Shown piece after piece: positions 8,383 through 17,793 of a stretch of 64,000 bases of DNA. Numbering within the stretch: the stretch's first letter is position 1; each line of letters starts with the position of its first letter. The notes under the pieces are model-generated. The model saw only the letters and a list, made by a program, of their open reading frames with translations, searched no databases and was not told the origin of the DNA. Source of the stretch: Bacteroidota bacterium. GTDB taxonomy: Bacteria; Bacteroidota; Bacteroidia; Sphingobacteriales; Sphingobacteriaceae. The position numbers were made by a program, and so were the translations under genes. The stretch spans positions 1-64,000 of the forward strand of contig JAFDZM010000034.1 in assembly GCA_018266915.1 (NCBI GenBank), read 5' to 3'.

Positions 8383-10428
8383 TTAGGACTTGTACTTAAG
8401 GTAGTTGTAAATATCTATTTGTGCACGGCAAGGTATATCGCTATGCGTTTTATGGTATTTGTTATTATTCTGGCTATTGATCTCGCGGGCCTTGGTATTG
8501 TCCTCCAGTTGAATATTAATGATCTCCCTGATCTCTTTCTTTAATTCTTCATCAAGTATTGGAAAACCTACTTCTACACGGTTATCAATGTTACGGGTCA
8601 TAAAATCGGCCGAAGTAAGGTAGATTAACTCATTACCGCCATTGCAATAAATATGCACACGGGCATGTTCCAGGTATTTATCTACAATACTTATCACTTC
8701 TATGTTCTCGCTAAAGCCTTTCATACCCGGCACTAAACAACACATTCCCCTGATGATCATCTTAATTTTAACGCCCGCATTACTTGCCTGGTAAAGCTTG
8801 GCGATTACCTGTTCATCGGCAAGGCTGTTCATTTTCAGTATCATATAAGCAGGCTTACCCGCTTTGGCATTTTTAATCTCGTTATCAATCAGCTTGTAAA
8901 TAGCAGGGCGAGAATCAATCGGCGAAACAATAAGGTGCTTTAATCCCCTTGCAAATTGGTTTAGTTTTAAAGCTTTAAAAACCTCGACCAGATCATCAGT
9001 GATCTTTTTATTTGCCGTAAACAAAGTATGATCAGCATAAATCCTGGCGGTGCTTTCGTTAAAGTTGCCGGTGGAAAGAAATGCGTAATTAACCGGTTTG
9101 CCCTTTTCAGTACGAGTAACCAGGCAAATTTTCGAGTGCACTTTATAACCACTTATGCCGTAAAGCACATTTACTCCCTCTTCTTCCAGGCGGCTGCTAT
9201 AGGTAATGTTGTTTTGCTCGTCAAAACGGGCGCGCAGTTCCATTAAACAGTTTACTTTTTTGCCATTTTTTGCTGCATTGATCAATGCGTGTATGATCCT
9301 CGAATTATTTGCAACCCTATAAAGTGAAATGCTGATCTCCTTAACTTTCGGATCGATAGCTGCCTCACGCAAAAAGTGAATGATATAATCAAACGATTGG
9401 TAAGGTGTGCTTACCATGTAGTCTTTTTGAGCGATCATACCCATCAAGCTTTTACCAAAAGATAAACCATCGACGGCAAGCGGTGGATATGGTGTATATT
9501 CCAACTCCGGACGACCTACGTTCGGAAAGTTGATAAAATTCTTAAAATTCTGATATCTGTTACCGGGAATGAGACTTTCAGCGTGCAGGCCCATTTTACT
9601 CACCAGGTAGGTCACCATTTCAAGCGGCATCTCTGTGTCATACAACAAACGCATCGGTTTGCCTTTCTTGCGCTTTTGTAAGCTTTTGCTGAGAGCATCG
9701 ATGAACTTCTCGCTCACTTCTTTATCCAAGTCAAGCTCTGCATCACGGGTCAACTGGATAGAGTAAGCTTCGATGGTGTCGTGGTCAAAAATGAAAAAGA
9801 TATCCTCCAGCGCATAACGGATAATATCATCCAATAGGATGATAAACTTCAGATTATTAGTTTCTGGTAACACCAGAAATCTTGATAAGGAATCGGGTAT
9901 CTCAATCAACGCATAGCGCGATTTCTTATTCGTAGTAAGCTTTACAAAGAAGTAGATCGCCCTATCCCTTAGCTCGGGAAATGCCTGGGCCTCGTCAAGC
10001 ATGATAGGCACTAAGGTTGCCAGTAAGCGTTCGCGGAAATAGCTTTTCACGAAAGCACCACGGGTTACGTTCAGCTGCTTATCATTCAGAATAAATATCT
10101 TTTCTTCGGCAAGTTGCTTTACAATAATGTTCTCGTAAAGATTATTGAATTTACGTTCCTGCTTTACAACTACGTTTTTTATCTGATTGAGTATCTTTTT
10201 GGGATTATAACCTAATACTTCCTTGGCTTTTTCGTTTAGGTTGGACAGGCGGCTCATGGTAGCAACGCGCACACGATAAAACTCATCCAAATTGGAGGAA
10301 AAGATGGCTAAAAACCGTATCCTATCAATTAACGGGACTGTCGGATCAGAAGCTTCCTGCAGAACTCTGTCGTTGAAGTATAGCCAACTGATCTCTCTAT
10401 TAATTAAAGGTATCTTTTTAATATCCAT
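8383..10428 (-). CDS. ppk1: Polyphosphate kinase 1
   Basis: Makes inorganic polyphosphate from ATP. The 681-residue length is normal. The N-terminal domain starts with NREISWLYFNDRVLQEA. Two PLD-like catalytic halves carry the HSK motif (GYKVHSKICLV, His431, the expected phosphohistidine) and the second catalytic His592 in EHARVHIYC. It is the first gene of the ppk1-ppx pair. The 131-bp upstream gap is AT-rich with no confident promoter box. Confidence 0.96.
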   Translation of the reverse strand: MDIKKIPLINREISWLYFNDRVLQEASDPTVPLIDRIRFLAIFSSNLDEFYRVRVATMSRLSNLNEKAKEVLGYNPKKILNQIKNVVVKQERKFNNLYENIIVKQLAEEKIFILNDKQLNVTRGAFVKSYFRERLLATLVPIMLDEAQAFPELRDRAIYFFVKLTTNKKSRYALIEIPDSLSRFLVLPETNNLKFIILLDDIIRYALEDIFFIFDHDTIEAYSIQLTRDAELDLDKEVSEKFIDALSKSLQKRKKGKPMRLLYDTEMPLEMVTYLVSKMGLHAESLIPGNRYQNFKNFINFPNVGRPELEYTPYPPLAVDGLSFGKSLMGMIAQKDYMVSTPYQSFDYIIHFLREAAIDPKVKEISISLYRVANNSRIIHALINAAKNGKKVNCLMELRARFDEQNNITYSSRLEEEGVNVLYGISGYKVHSKICLVTRTEKGKPVNYAFLSTGNFNESTARIYADHTLFTANKKITDDLVEVFKALKLNQFARGLKHLIVSPIDSRPAIYKLIDNEIKNAKAGKPAYMILKMNSLADEQVIAKLYQASNAGVKIKMIIRGMCCLVPGMKGFSENIEVISIVDKYLEHARVHIYCNGGNELIYLTSADFMTRNIDNRVEVGFPILDEELKKEIREIINIQLEDNTKAREINSQNNNKYHKTHSDIPCRAQIDIYNYLKYKS

Positions 10429-10594
10429 AAAAAACGGCCCCGGAAAGCCCTGCTTACAAAACTGCCTATTTATTTGTTAAGTTAATATTAACTAAACTTT
10501 AAATAGCGACTATTTTACTATATACAATTTACATACAAAACTGATTGAAATAAACTAACATGAAGTTTATATTACCGATTATTGTAAAGGAATA

Positions 10595-10602
10595 TAAATT
10601 TG
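10595..10602 (+). promoter_or_regulatory. -7 box TAAATTTG of yajQ
   Basis: Perfect TAnnTTTG, 20 nt before the ATG at 10623. It falls inside the longer open frame from 10560, which argues against the longer start. Confidence 0.5.
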
Positions 10603-10622
10603 TACAATTAACAACCCCGAAT

Positions 10623-11114
10623 ATGCCATCATTCGATATCGTCAGCAAAATTGACGGACAAACACTCGACAACGCTATTAATACTGCCAAAAAAGAAATT
10701 TTGAACCGTTATGATTTTCACGATTCAAAAAGCACTATCGACCTGGACAAGAAAACCAACCAGATTACGATTGTGACTGAAAACGATATGCGCCTGAAGG
10801 CCATTAAAGATTCGATCATCAGCCGTATGGTTAAGCAGAATATTGATCCTTCTGTTCTGGATGATGGTAAAGAACAATATGCTTCGGGCAATATGATCCG
10901 TAAAGAGCTAAAGATCAAAGAAGGCATCGATAAGACAACAGCCTCAAAAATTGTAAAGAAGATAAAGGACAGCGGGATAAAAGTACAAGCATCCATTATG
11001 GACGACCAGGTGCGTGTGCAAGGCAAAAAGATAGACGACCTGCAGGCAGTGATCAATCTTTGCCGGAAAGAAGATTTCGGTCAACCGCTGCAGTATATTA
11101 ATATGCGGAATTAG
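10623..11114 (+). CDS. YajQ family nucleotide-binding protein
   Basis: From the ATG at 10623 (MPSFDIVSKIDGQ) the protein is 163 residues, the normal length for the YajQ/UPF0234 family. Members bind cyclic di-GMP or other nucleotides in some proteobacteria; the role in Bacteroidota is not known. Family stretches seen are NRYDF(H)DSKS, DMRLKAI and the C-terminal DDLQAVI with DFGQPLQYINMR. The frame is open back to 10560, but the additional residues are not family-like and contain the promoter box. Confidence 0.9.
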   Translation: MPSFDIVSKIDGQTLDNAINTAKKEILNRYDFHDSKSTIDLDKKTNQITIVTENDMRLKAIKDSIISRMVKQNIDPSVLDDGKEQYASGNMIRKELKIKEGIDKTTASKIVKKIKDSGIKVQASIMDDQVRVQGKKIDDLQAVINLCRKEDFGQPLQYINMRN

Positions 11115-11165
11115 TCGTTCAGGAGTGAGCGTTCACGAACACCATGAAAGCTTGTGAACATTTGA

Positions 11166-11336
11166 AAATCTATTGATAATCAGCATATTGCACTTTTAAA
11201 AAATGCGTTAAAATGTTTTCGTGATATTAACACGCTGTTAGACAGTGTCTTAACGAAAGATAAATTTCAAAACCCGATCAAGAAGCTTATCAAGGGACAT
11301 CAAAAAGTTAGAATGACTCCATTTTCTTTTGTTTAA
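11166..11336 (+). pseudogene. Possible remnant open frame without a start codon
   Basis: An open stretch of about 56 codons without an ATG near its start reads as plausible helical protein (for example ALLKNALKCFRDINTLLDS). It ends at a TAA inside the 3' end of the opposite-strand gene. It may be the tail of a lost gene or chance. Apart from this, the 193-bp gap 11115-11307 holds only a small GTTCAC/GTGAAC inverted repeat. Confidence 0.25.
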
Positions 11337-12243
11337 ATTGTTCCCATAAAGCTTCTGAGGCTGGTCTTGCTGTTCTGTTATCATCATTTATCGACAGAAG
11401 AAATAAACGATTATTCCCCTTAGCGCCATGAAGATTGTTATGAAGATTTGAATTAGATTTTATTTCTTCTACAAGACTTTCTAGTAAGTTTTCAATATAA
11501 TTTCCAGTACTTTTTATAAGCCAAGATGCCAAAAATGTTATTGAATAAACTCGATCACTATGGCCAGCATTTATTGACTTAAAATAGTTTTTTGCAGTTG
11601 TAGAAATCTGAATCAATATTTTATATTCATTTTTTTGATCGTTTCTTGTAGCGGTAAAGTGGTGAGTGTCCCTTTTATTATGAATCAATCGGGATCTATA
11701 ATCATACAAACCAGCGACAAATGTTCTATCTATTTCGTCAATTGTTTTGGCTGCTTTTGATGTTGCAATATCATTATTTTGACCCCTTGCGGCTTTTGCA
11801 AGTTTTGTCCAGTAGAATGTGATCTGTTTATTTGAGTTACATATATAACAAGTTATATGACTTATATAATCAAATACTGAAACTAAGTTGAAAACAACAC
11901 TATCAAATATCGAGGAAACGTTACGCTCTATTAAATCAAAATGGGGATTTCCCATAATGAAACGTTCTAGGTATTGTCGATCATCAGATGTTAATCGCTG
12001 TAAATAGCTTTCTGCGCTATAATGCTCTCTAAGTAGCATCTCATACAAATGCTGAGCAGACCATAATCTATAATAAATATTATCTTTTAAGATAAAGATG
12101 TTTTCCTTCGAGTTTTTATCAGATGAATGATCGTCATACATTGAACTAATAGCTCGAAGGCCATGTTCTAACCAACTTATTGTTTGACGAATTTGTTCGT
12201 AGTCTTTTTCTCGGCCTAAAATGTCTAATGATGTATTGTTCAT
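11308..12243 (-). CDS. HEPN-like hypothetical protein
   Basis: A 311-residue, AT-rich, helix-rich protein with no signal or membrane segment. The stretch YDYRSRLIHNKRD (around residue 203) contains R-x4-H, the pattern of HEPN ribonuclease or HEPN-like domains, in the usual position near the end of a helical bundle. The long N-terminal helices and lack of other motifs allow no firm function. It stands alone between yajQ and the GH116 gene, which hints at an accessory insertion. It could equally be a non-catalytic HEPN-like protein. Confidence 0.6.
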   Translation of the reverse strand: MNNTSLDILGREKDYEQIRQTISWLEHGLRAISSMYDDHSSDKNSKENIFILKDNIYYRLWSAQHLYEMLLREHYSAESYLQRLTSDDRQYLERFIMGNPHFDLIERNVSSIFDSVVFNLVSVFDYISHITCYICNSNKQITFYWTKLAKAARGQNNDIATSKAAKTIDEIDRTFVAGLYDYRSRLIHNKRDTHHFTATRNDQKNEYKILIQISTTAKNYFKSINAGHSDRVYSITFLASWLIKSTGNYIENLLESLVEEIKSNSNLHNNLHGAKGNNRLFLLSINDDNRTARPASEALWEQFKQKKMESF

Positions 12244-12284
12244 TTAAATTCAAATAGTTACGCTAACAATAATTCGTTTCTTCA

Positions 12285-14933
12285 TCACAACACAGCCTCT
12301 CTCCCGCCAACCAGCACCTTATCCACCTTAATACTACCATAAACCACATTCAATGACGGCTTTCCTCCTTTTAGACTTACATTTCCAAAACCCGTTTCAG
12401 TGCTCAAAAAGCTGGTAAAGTCTCCTACACGTGAATCGATATGAAGTGTTTTAGTGACCGCATCAAAACGAACGCCCGTAAGCCCCTGCAGGTAACCATA
12501 GCTGGCTAATGCCCTGGCATACCAGTGTCCGCATTCGTATTCATTAAAAGGGTTGCGGATGCGCCCGTCATACCTGTCGCGCGAGGCACGGAGTATTTGA
12601 AGGCCTTCTTCCAAATTCCCGGTTAGCATCAGGTGCGAGGCTACCTGGTGTTCTATTCCGGTCCATACCTCATCGCTATAAACAAAGGGTAACGATAACT
12701 TGCCTCCTTTTGGCCAGGTACATAACAATAAGCCTGCCTCATCACCCAAAGCATAGGATGGCCGCTGCGGATTAGCATGTTCGCTCAGGTCTTCCTTAAA
12801 ATTATATTTATGAACCGCTTTGACGTGGCTATTTACTTTTTGTGGATCAATAGTTTCAGGCACCATGCACATCTGCGCTATCCATGCGCCCAGTACACCG
12901 TCCGAAAGGCATCCTTTGCCATATTGATATTTAGGCCCCTCCTTTTCGAGCAATGCCTGTGCTTCTTTTGAATAATCTCCGCCAAACGACTGCTCTGTAG
13001 CCGGGTTCTTCGCATTAAGTCCGGTGACTGCAATTTTCTGTATAAAATATTCACCATCATATAGTTCGCCTTCCAGCATCTTCTTCCCTTTGGCGGCCAA
13101 ATCACTATAAAAACGAACGTCCTTACCCAGGAATTTACCCATCTCAGCAAAAGCGGTCAGCGATCCTACATAGAAACTGGTATGCATCCCGTCGGCTCCC
13201 CAGAATTCAATATCATAAGTATTATGATGTGGTTCTTCAATTACTCCTTTATGACGCGGATCCCAGGTTTTGATGCAGTAATCCATACTTACCTTTACCA
13301 TGGGATACATCTTTTTAATCCAATTATTATCCCCGCTAATGCGCCACTCCCGGTAAACTTTCATAATGCCACCTAACTGGCCGTCTGCCGCAGCATGAAA
13401 ATCGTGCGTTGTCGGCCCTATTGGCAGATTGGCCCGAAAGGTTTGATGCCCGCTTTCATCCTGGCTCTCGCAAAATTCAGTGTGTCTTAGGCTTCTCTCC
13501 AATGCAGGGAATAAGTGCGGGATAGCCTGTGCATAATTCCACACATGCGTACATGACCCGTGGCAGCAGCCCCACGAATCACCACAACCCTCAAAGCTCC
13601 ACAAACGACCATCAAACTGACGCATTACCGTTGGGGATTTCAGGATAGTAAGGTTAGCAGCAACTGCCTCAATTACTTCGGGGGGTAAAGTGCTATTATA
13701 AAATGCCGTGCTAAATAGCCCCGATTTTTTTCTCAGCGTATCATAATTCTCTGTCCAATAAGCGGCAACTGCATTTATACTGTCAAACCTGCTACTATAC
13801 CAGGGTTTATAAAATTTGCCGGTGTAACCTTTATCATATTTATCTATTTCCAGGTCGGCGGGCGTATTGCAGCAGCCACTGGCTACATCGCAGTTTTGTT
13901 TGCGCGTACCCATTTTACCGAAAGTGATCTCAGAGTCTGGCGTGTACCACGCCATCATTACCCTGATTGTCTTTTTTTGCCCGGATGCCAACTGAAATGG
14001 CACATACAAGCTTGCTCCCGGGGCATCATTGGGTACAGGAGGATTGCTTTTTACTTCAGCATCTTTTATTGCATTCCAGGCCATGGTAAACGGGTCCCAC
14101 CATCCGCCCCTAAACCAGCAATGATCAACTGTGGTACCGGCTTCCGATGAGAAAATGGCAAAGTCAGTTGGGTATGGTTTCTCTTTTGTTCCGGCCTCCG
14201 ACAAAACGAATCCATTTTTGATCGGTTTTATACTGTTTTTGCCATCATCAACTTTTAAGAAATTCTTCGCATTAAAAGAGAACACAGCATCAATAGGCTT
14301 ACTGCCTGAATTGCTAAAATTATATTCGATAGCACCAACCGGCAGGCTTGAATTATCGTCATCAGTAGGAATAAAAGGGCTCCACCCGGTGATTTGAACA
14401 GATAATGGAATATCTTTATCCTCAAGGTCGATATGACAAAAAGGAAACTCTGTTTTAAAGCTTGCGCTATGGAAATGCGGCAATCCTGTGGTCGACCCTT
14501 CTAAACCATTCCCGGAATTATGCAAACCAAATTTTTTCCAGTTAGGTACAGGGCCTTCCAATAGTTTAGCCCCGTTTTCGATACCTATTACAGAAATAGC
14601 AGCAAACATCCCCGGATCATTAAACATATCCGGCTGGTTACGTACCGATACCTGCGAAACAACACCTGAACCTTCCAGGCAAAACATTCCGGCCCCCAAC
14701 CCTCCTATCGGGAAAGCAACACGATTAAGGAATTCGCCAGTGTAAGGCGTGTTATATTTTCGTTTTTCGGCAGGGTTCTTTTTTGATGGCAAAACCGTTT
14801 CGGGTGCTGGCTCAGGTTTCTTATCAGTTATACTCAGGATGTTCAATGGAATAAAAGCCATTGTTCCGCCAACGCCAACGCTTTTCAAAAAGTCTCTCCG
14901 GCCCGGGTCCTTTTTACCTGGTTTATTCGCCAT
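12285..14933 (-). CDS. GH116 family beta-glycosidase (GBA2-like), secreted
   Basis: An 882-residue protein with a Tat-type leader (GRRDFLKSVGVGGTMAFIPL, residues about 10-29). It has an N-terminal GBA2/DUF608-type beta domain (NRVAFPIGGLGAGMFCLEGSG) and a C-terminal (alpha/alpha)6 catalytic barrel. The block FEGCGDSWGCCHGSCTHVWNYA and the later EFWGADGMHTSFY fit GH116, whose members are retaining beta-glucosidases, xylosidases or glucosylceramidases. The substrate is not known. It is followed upstream on the same strand by two esterase genes. Confidence 0.88.
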   Translation of the reverse strand: MANKPGKKDPGRRDFLKSVGVGGTMAFIPLNILSITDKKPEPAPETVLPSKKNPAEKRKYNTPYTGEFLNRVAFPIGGLGAGMFCLEGSGVVSQVSVRNQPDMFNDPGMFAAISVIGIENGAKLLEGPVPNWKKFGLHNSGNGLEGSTTGLPHFHSASFKTEFPFCHIDLEDKDIPLSVQITGWSPFIPTDDDNSSLPVGAIEYNFSNSGSKPIDAVFSFNAKNFLKVDDGKNSIKPIKNGFVLSEAGTKEKPYPTDFAIFSSEAGTTVDHCWFRGGWWDPFTMAWNAIKDAEVKSNPPVPNDAPGASLYVPFQLASGQKKTIRVMMAWYTPDSEITFGKMGTRKQNCDVASGCCNTPADLEIDKYDKGYTGKFYKPWYSSRFDSINAVAAYWTENYDTLRKKSGLFSTAFYNSTLPPEVIEAVAANLTILKSPTVMRQFDGRLWSFEGCGDSWGCCHGSCTHVWNYAQAIPHLFPALERSLRHTEFCESQDESGHQTFRANLPIGPTTHDFHAAADGQLGGIMKVYREWRISGDNNWIKKMYPMVKVSMDYCIKTWDPRHKGVIEEPHHNTYDIEFWGADGMHTSFYVGSLTAFAEMGKFLGKDVRFYSDLAAKGKKMLEGELYDGEYFIQKIAVTGLNAKNPATEQSFGGDYSKEAQALLEKEGPKYQYGKGCLSDGVLGAWIAQMCMVPETIDPQKVNSHVKAVHKYNFKEDLSEHANPQRPSYALGDEAGLLLCTWPKGGKLSLPFVYSDEVWTGIEHQVASHLMLTGNLEEGLQILRASRDRYDGRIRNPFNEYECGHWYARALASYGYLQGLTGVRFDAVTKTLHIDSRVGDFTSFLSTETGFGNVSLKGGKPSLNVVYGSIKVDKVLVGGREAVL

Positions 14934-15008
14934 AATGTTTATGATTGGTGCCTGAAATTATAAAAATAATTAGAATAACGGGCAGCAAGGCAGAGGTTAA
15001 ATACAGGT

Positions 15009-15737
15009 CTATAGATAATTATTCACCATCTGCCGCCAGTAACGTGCGCGGTGTGCTTCCTGGTCCCATACGTGCATGTAGCTTCTGGCGCCTTTTTCGG
15101 TTAGTTTATAATTGAACAGACGGTTGCTATCCAATAAAATATCATCCTGTCCTATGGCCAATACAATTTCTATTTGCTTTAAACGATTCAGGATCGAGGG
15201 GTCGGTCAGATTTGAAATGTATTGCGGAGGCATGTTAAAGTAAACGTTCTCGTCCCAATATCCACCCAAAAGATTATCGTAATGACCAATCTGTACGGTA
15301 ATGTCGTATCTGCCGCTCATGCCTACCAGCTTATTGAAAACCCAGCTGTTGCGCAGCCCTATATTCATGGCATGATAAGCGCCCAAACTGCAACCCGCAG
15401 CTATCATAAACCCGCCCGGGTTTTTAGATCGTACAAGCGGAACTACCTCGTTAACGATATACTTTTCGTACTGTATTTCACGCTGTACTTTTTGTGCAGG
15501 ATGCAGCCAATAATTGTAAAAACTCTGGCAATCGTCGCTATCCACGCAGAACACCTGGATATATCCTTTTTCGATTTTGCTCCGGAGGGATTCCATCACG
15601 CCCCAGTTTTCATAATCATAAAACCGGCCCATCCTGGGCGGGAAAAATATAATGGAAGCCCCACCACGCCCAAAGACCAATAACTCCATGTCTTTCTGCA
15701 GCGCCGGACTGTACCACTTAATATATTCCCTATCCAT
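15009..15737 (-). CDS. Putative esterase (alpha/beta hydrolase)
   Basis: A 242-residue alpha/beta hydrolase with the nucleophile elbow GCSLGAYHA, an acidic residue in GQDDILLD and a His in QEAHRARYW, giving a plausible Ser-Asp-His triad. It resembles the esterase D/Fes-like group acting on small esters. No signal peptide is seen. It lies 34 bp after a GDSL hydrolase gene and 75 bp before the GH116 gene, so the three may act on one decorated glycan. Confidence 0.8.
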   Translation of the reverse strand: MDREYIKWYSPALQKDMELLVFGRGGASIIFFPPRMGRFYDYENWGVMESLRSKIEKGYIQVFCVDSDDCQSFYNYWLHPAQKVQREIQYEKYIVNEVVPLVRSKNPGGFMIAAGCSLGAYHAMNIGLRNSWVFNKLVGMSGRYDITVQIGHYDNLLGGYWDENVYFNMPPQYISNLTDPSILNRLKQIEIVLAIGQDDILLDSNRLFNYKLTEKGARSYMHVWDQEAHRARYWRQMVNNYL

Positions 15738-15771
15738 AAATCACCGCAAGTATGGTTGGGATATATTATAT

Positions 15772-16383
15772 TTATATTAATTCAGCATGAAGATTTTCGG
15801 ATAGTTTTGGATAGATGATGCTGTTCCACAATGTGTAACCTTTCTTGTTGAGATGTAACCCATCCGGTTCAAAATAACTTTTGTCAGGGTTGCCGTGCTC
15901 ATCAAGCATATGATTGTAGACATCTATAAATTGCCAGTTTTTATGATGGTCGGCGATCTCTTTTTCAATGATATGATTAGTATATTTCAAAGGATCGTTG
16001 AGGCCCCAGCGCAACAAGCTCGGCTTTATAGAAATAAAATAACAAGGAATTACACCGTAACGGGCACCTACCTGCGCAGCCAGTTGCTGAAAGAAAATAA
16101 ATATCTCTTCGGGATGTCTTCCATCACCAAGATCGTTGTCGCCTGCATAGAACACCAATGATTTTGCCTGGTACGGTGTGACAATGCGATCAAAAAACCA
16201 GGTGCATGCTGCAAGTGTGGATCCACCGAAACCAAGATTGACGGGGGAGAATTGCTTGAAATCATTACACAGTGAAGTCCATAAACGTATAGATGAACTT
16301 CCGTAGAATATCATAGAAGCCTGGTAATTTCGTTCTTCGCTCTCATTTTCAAGGCGCTTAACCTCGTCTTCAAACCAAAACAT
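15772..16383 (-). CDS. SGNH/GDSL hydrolase family protein
   Basis: A 203-residue esterase-like protein. Block I is FYGSSSIRLW, with the nucleophile Ser near residue 31. Block II is NLGFGGSTL, block III is YAGDNDLGDGRHP and block V is DGLHLNKKGY with the catalytic Asp and His. It has no leader, so it is likely cytosolic. Family members deacylate lipids or sugars; the precise substrate is unknown. Confidence 0.85.
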   Translation of the reverse strand: MFWFEDEVKRLENESEERNYQASMIFYGSSSIRLWTSLCNDFKQFSPVNLGFGGSTLAACTWFFDRIVTPYQAKSLVFYAGDNDLGDGRHPEEIFIFFQQLAAQVGARYGVIPCYFISIKPSLLRWGLNDPLKYTNHIIEKEIADHHKNWQFIDVYNHMLDEHGNPDKSYFEPDGLHLNKKGYTLWNSIIYPKLSENLHAELI

Positions 16384-16452
16384 ATTAGAGTAAACTTATT
16401 GAGAGCCTAAAAGTACAATATTTAAGCGGACAGGCAACGAATTTCTGACAAC

Positions 16453-16962
16453 CTACTGCGCCAGTAATTTTTTCTTTTGCGCATCATACTCCGCCTGGGT
16501 AATGGCCCCTGCATCCAATAGTTTTTTGAGTTTGAGGATTTCATCAGCAACACTGCTTGCAGGAGCTGATTTCTGATTGCTGCACGGTGTTACCTCGCAG
16601 GCGGCTATAGCTTCTTCTATCCAGATATCGCAGGTTGGTATTCCGCCGGTTCTGATAGTGATCACAACTTTTTCTCCGCCTGCCATTTGCCTCACATTCT
16701 GGATTTTCTTGATCACATAACCGCTGCCCGACATATCTTTCCGTGCAGTCATACCATTACTATGGCGTGGATCAGGCGGCCCCGGGAGCAGTTGATTGAT
16801 CTGCATATATTTAAAGTTACCGTCAGGCATCGACCCTAAGCCTACTCTGATAGTATCGCCGGGATGATAAGTTATGCCGTTGGATGCTTTATACTCCTTA
16901 AGTTTTTGCGAGAAAACAGCTATTGGTGCTAATAATAGCAAAGTGAATATGATTTTTTTCAT
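16453..16962 (-). CDS. Secreted protein with C-terminal SHOCT domain
   Basis: From the ATG at 16962 it is 169 residues, beginning with a signal peptide (MKKIIFTLLLLAPIAVFSQ). The middle has a hydrophilic region with HPGDTIRVGLG. The last 32 residues (ILKLKKLLDAGAITQAEYD...) form a SHOCT domain, a short helical module often at protein ends and thought to mediate oligomer contacts. An in-frame Met at 16992 would add ten residues before the signal and was rejected. The function is unknown. Confidence 0.75.
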   Translation of the reverse strand: MKKIIFTLLLLAPIAVFSQKLKEYKASNGITYHPGDTIRVGLGSMPDGNFKYMQINQLLPGPPDPRHSNGMTARKDMSGSGYVIKKIQNVRQMAGGEKVVITIRTGGIPTCDIWIEEAIAACEVTPCSNQKSAPASSVADEILKLKKLLDAGAITQAEYDAQKKKLLAQ

Positions 16963-17171
16963 AGTTGATGTGATATAATTAGTTGTTTGCAACGCTATAT
17001 TAAGAAAACTTTGCGTACACTTTGCGGAAAAAATAGGAGAAATTCTTTAGATCTGATGATCTCTGAGATGCTTTAGTAAATGATTTTGCCTTGTATCTTA
17101 AGTGATCTAAGTCATTTATTGGTGCCGGGTTAGGGTGTAAATTGCTCATCGTTAAAATAATTTTTCATCAT

Positions 17172-17789
17172 ATGTGGTGGCAATATCTTTTGGTTTTTAT
17201 CGGATCTTTTTTGTTTGATGTTGTGCCAATTCCTCTTCCGCCGGCGTTTACTGTTATGGTTTTTCTGCAGGTTGTATATGGTCTTGATATCTGGTGGGTA
17301 ATTACAATTGGTGTTGCCGGCTCTATTTTGGGTAGATACCTGCTTACTTTATATGTTCCGTTATTAGCCGACCGTATATTCAAAAAATCAAAAAATGAAG
17401 ATGTCCAGTTTCTGGGTGAGCGGATGAAAGATATGGGCTGGCGCGGGCAGGCTGCAATATTAGCCTACACTTTGTTGCCGTTGCCAACCACGCCTATATT
17501 TATAGCCAGCGGCATGGCGCGTATCAATGCAATTTATGTGATACCTGTTTTTTTTGTAGGCAAATTTACAAGCGACGCTATCACAGTGCATATAGGCAAA
17601 TATGCTACTGAAAATATAGAAAACATAATCGATAAGGGTGCCTCCTTGCCATCAGTAATCAGCCTGTTAATGGGATTGGCCTTTATATCTGTCATAGTAT
17701 TTGTAGACTGGCGTTCACTGCTTTTAAAGAAAAAATTCGTGCTCAACTTCCGGGTGTTTAGAAAGAGATACGCAAAAACTATTGATTAG
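17172..17789 (+). CDS. Small multi-pass membrane protein, VTT/DedA-like
   Basis: From the ATG at 17172 it is 205 residues with about five hydrophobic segments. The amphipathic, proline-rich region PIPLPPAFTVMVFLQ and the later YTLLPLPTTPIFIASGMARI resemble the paired re-entrant hairpins of VTT/DedA-type proteins, some of which scramble or move lipids. The open frame extends back to a TTG at 17142, which is less likely as a start. It is convergent with the MFS gene, with a 4-bp gap. Confidence 0.7.
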   Translation: MWWQYLLVFIGSFLFDVVPIPLPPAFTVMVFLQVVYGLDIWWVITIGVAGSILGRYLLTLYVPLLADRIFKKSKNEDVQFLGERMKDMGWRGQAAILAYTLLPLPTTPIFIASGMARINAIYVIPVFFVGKFTSDAITVHIGKYATENIENIIDKGASLPSVISLLMGLAFISVIVFVDWRSLLLKKKFVLNFRVFRKRYAKTID

Positions 17790-17793
17790 CACC

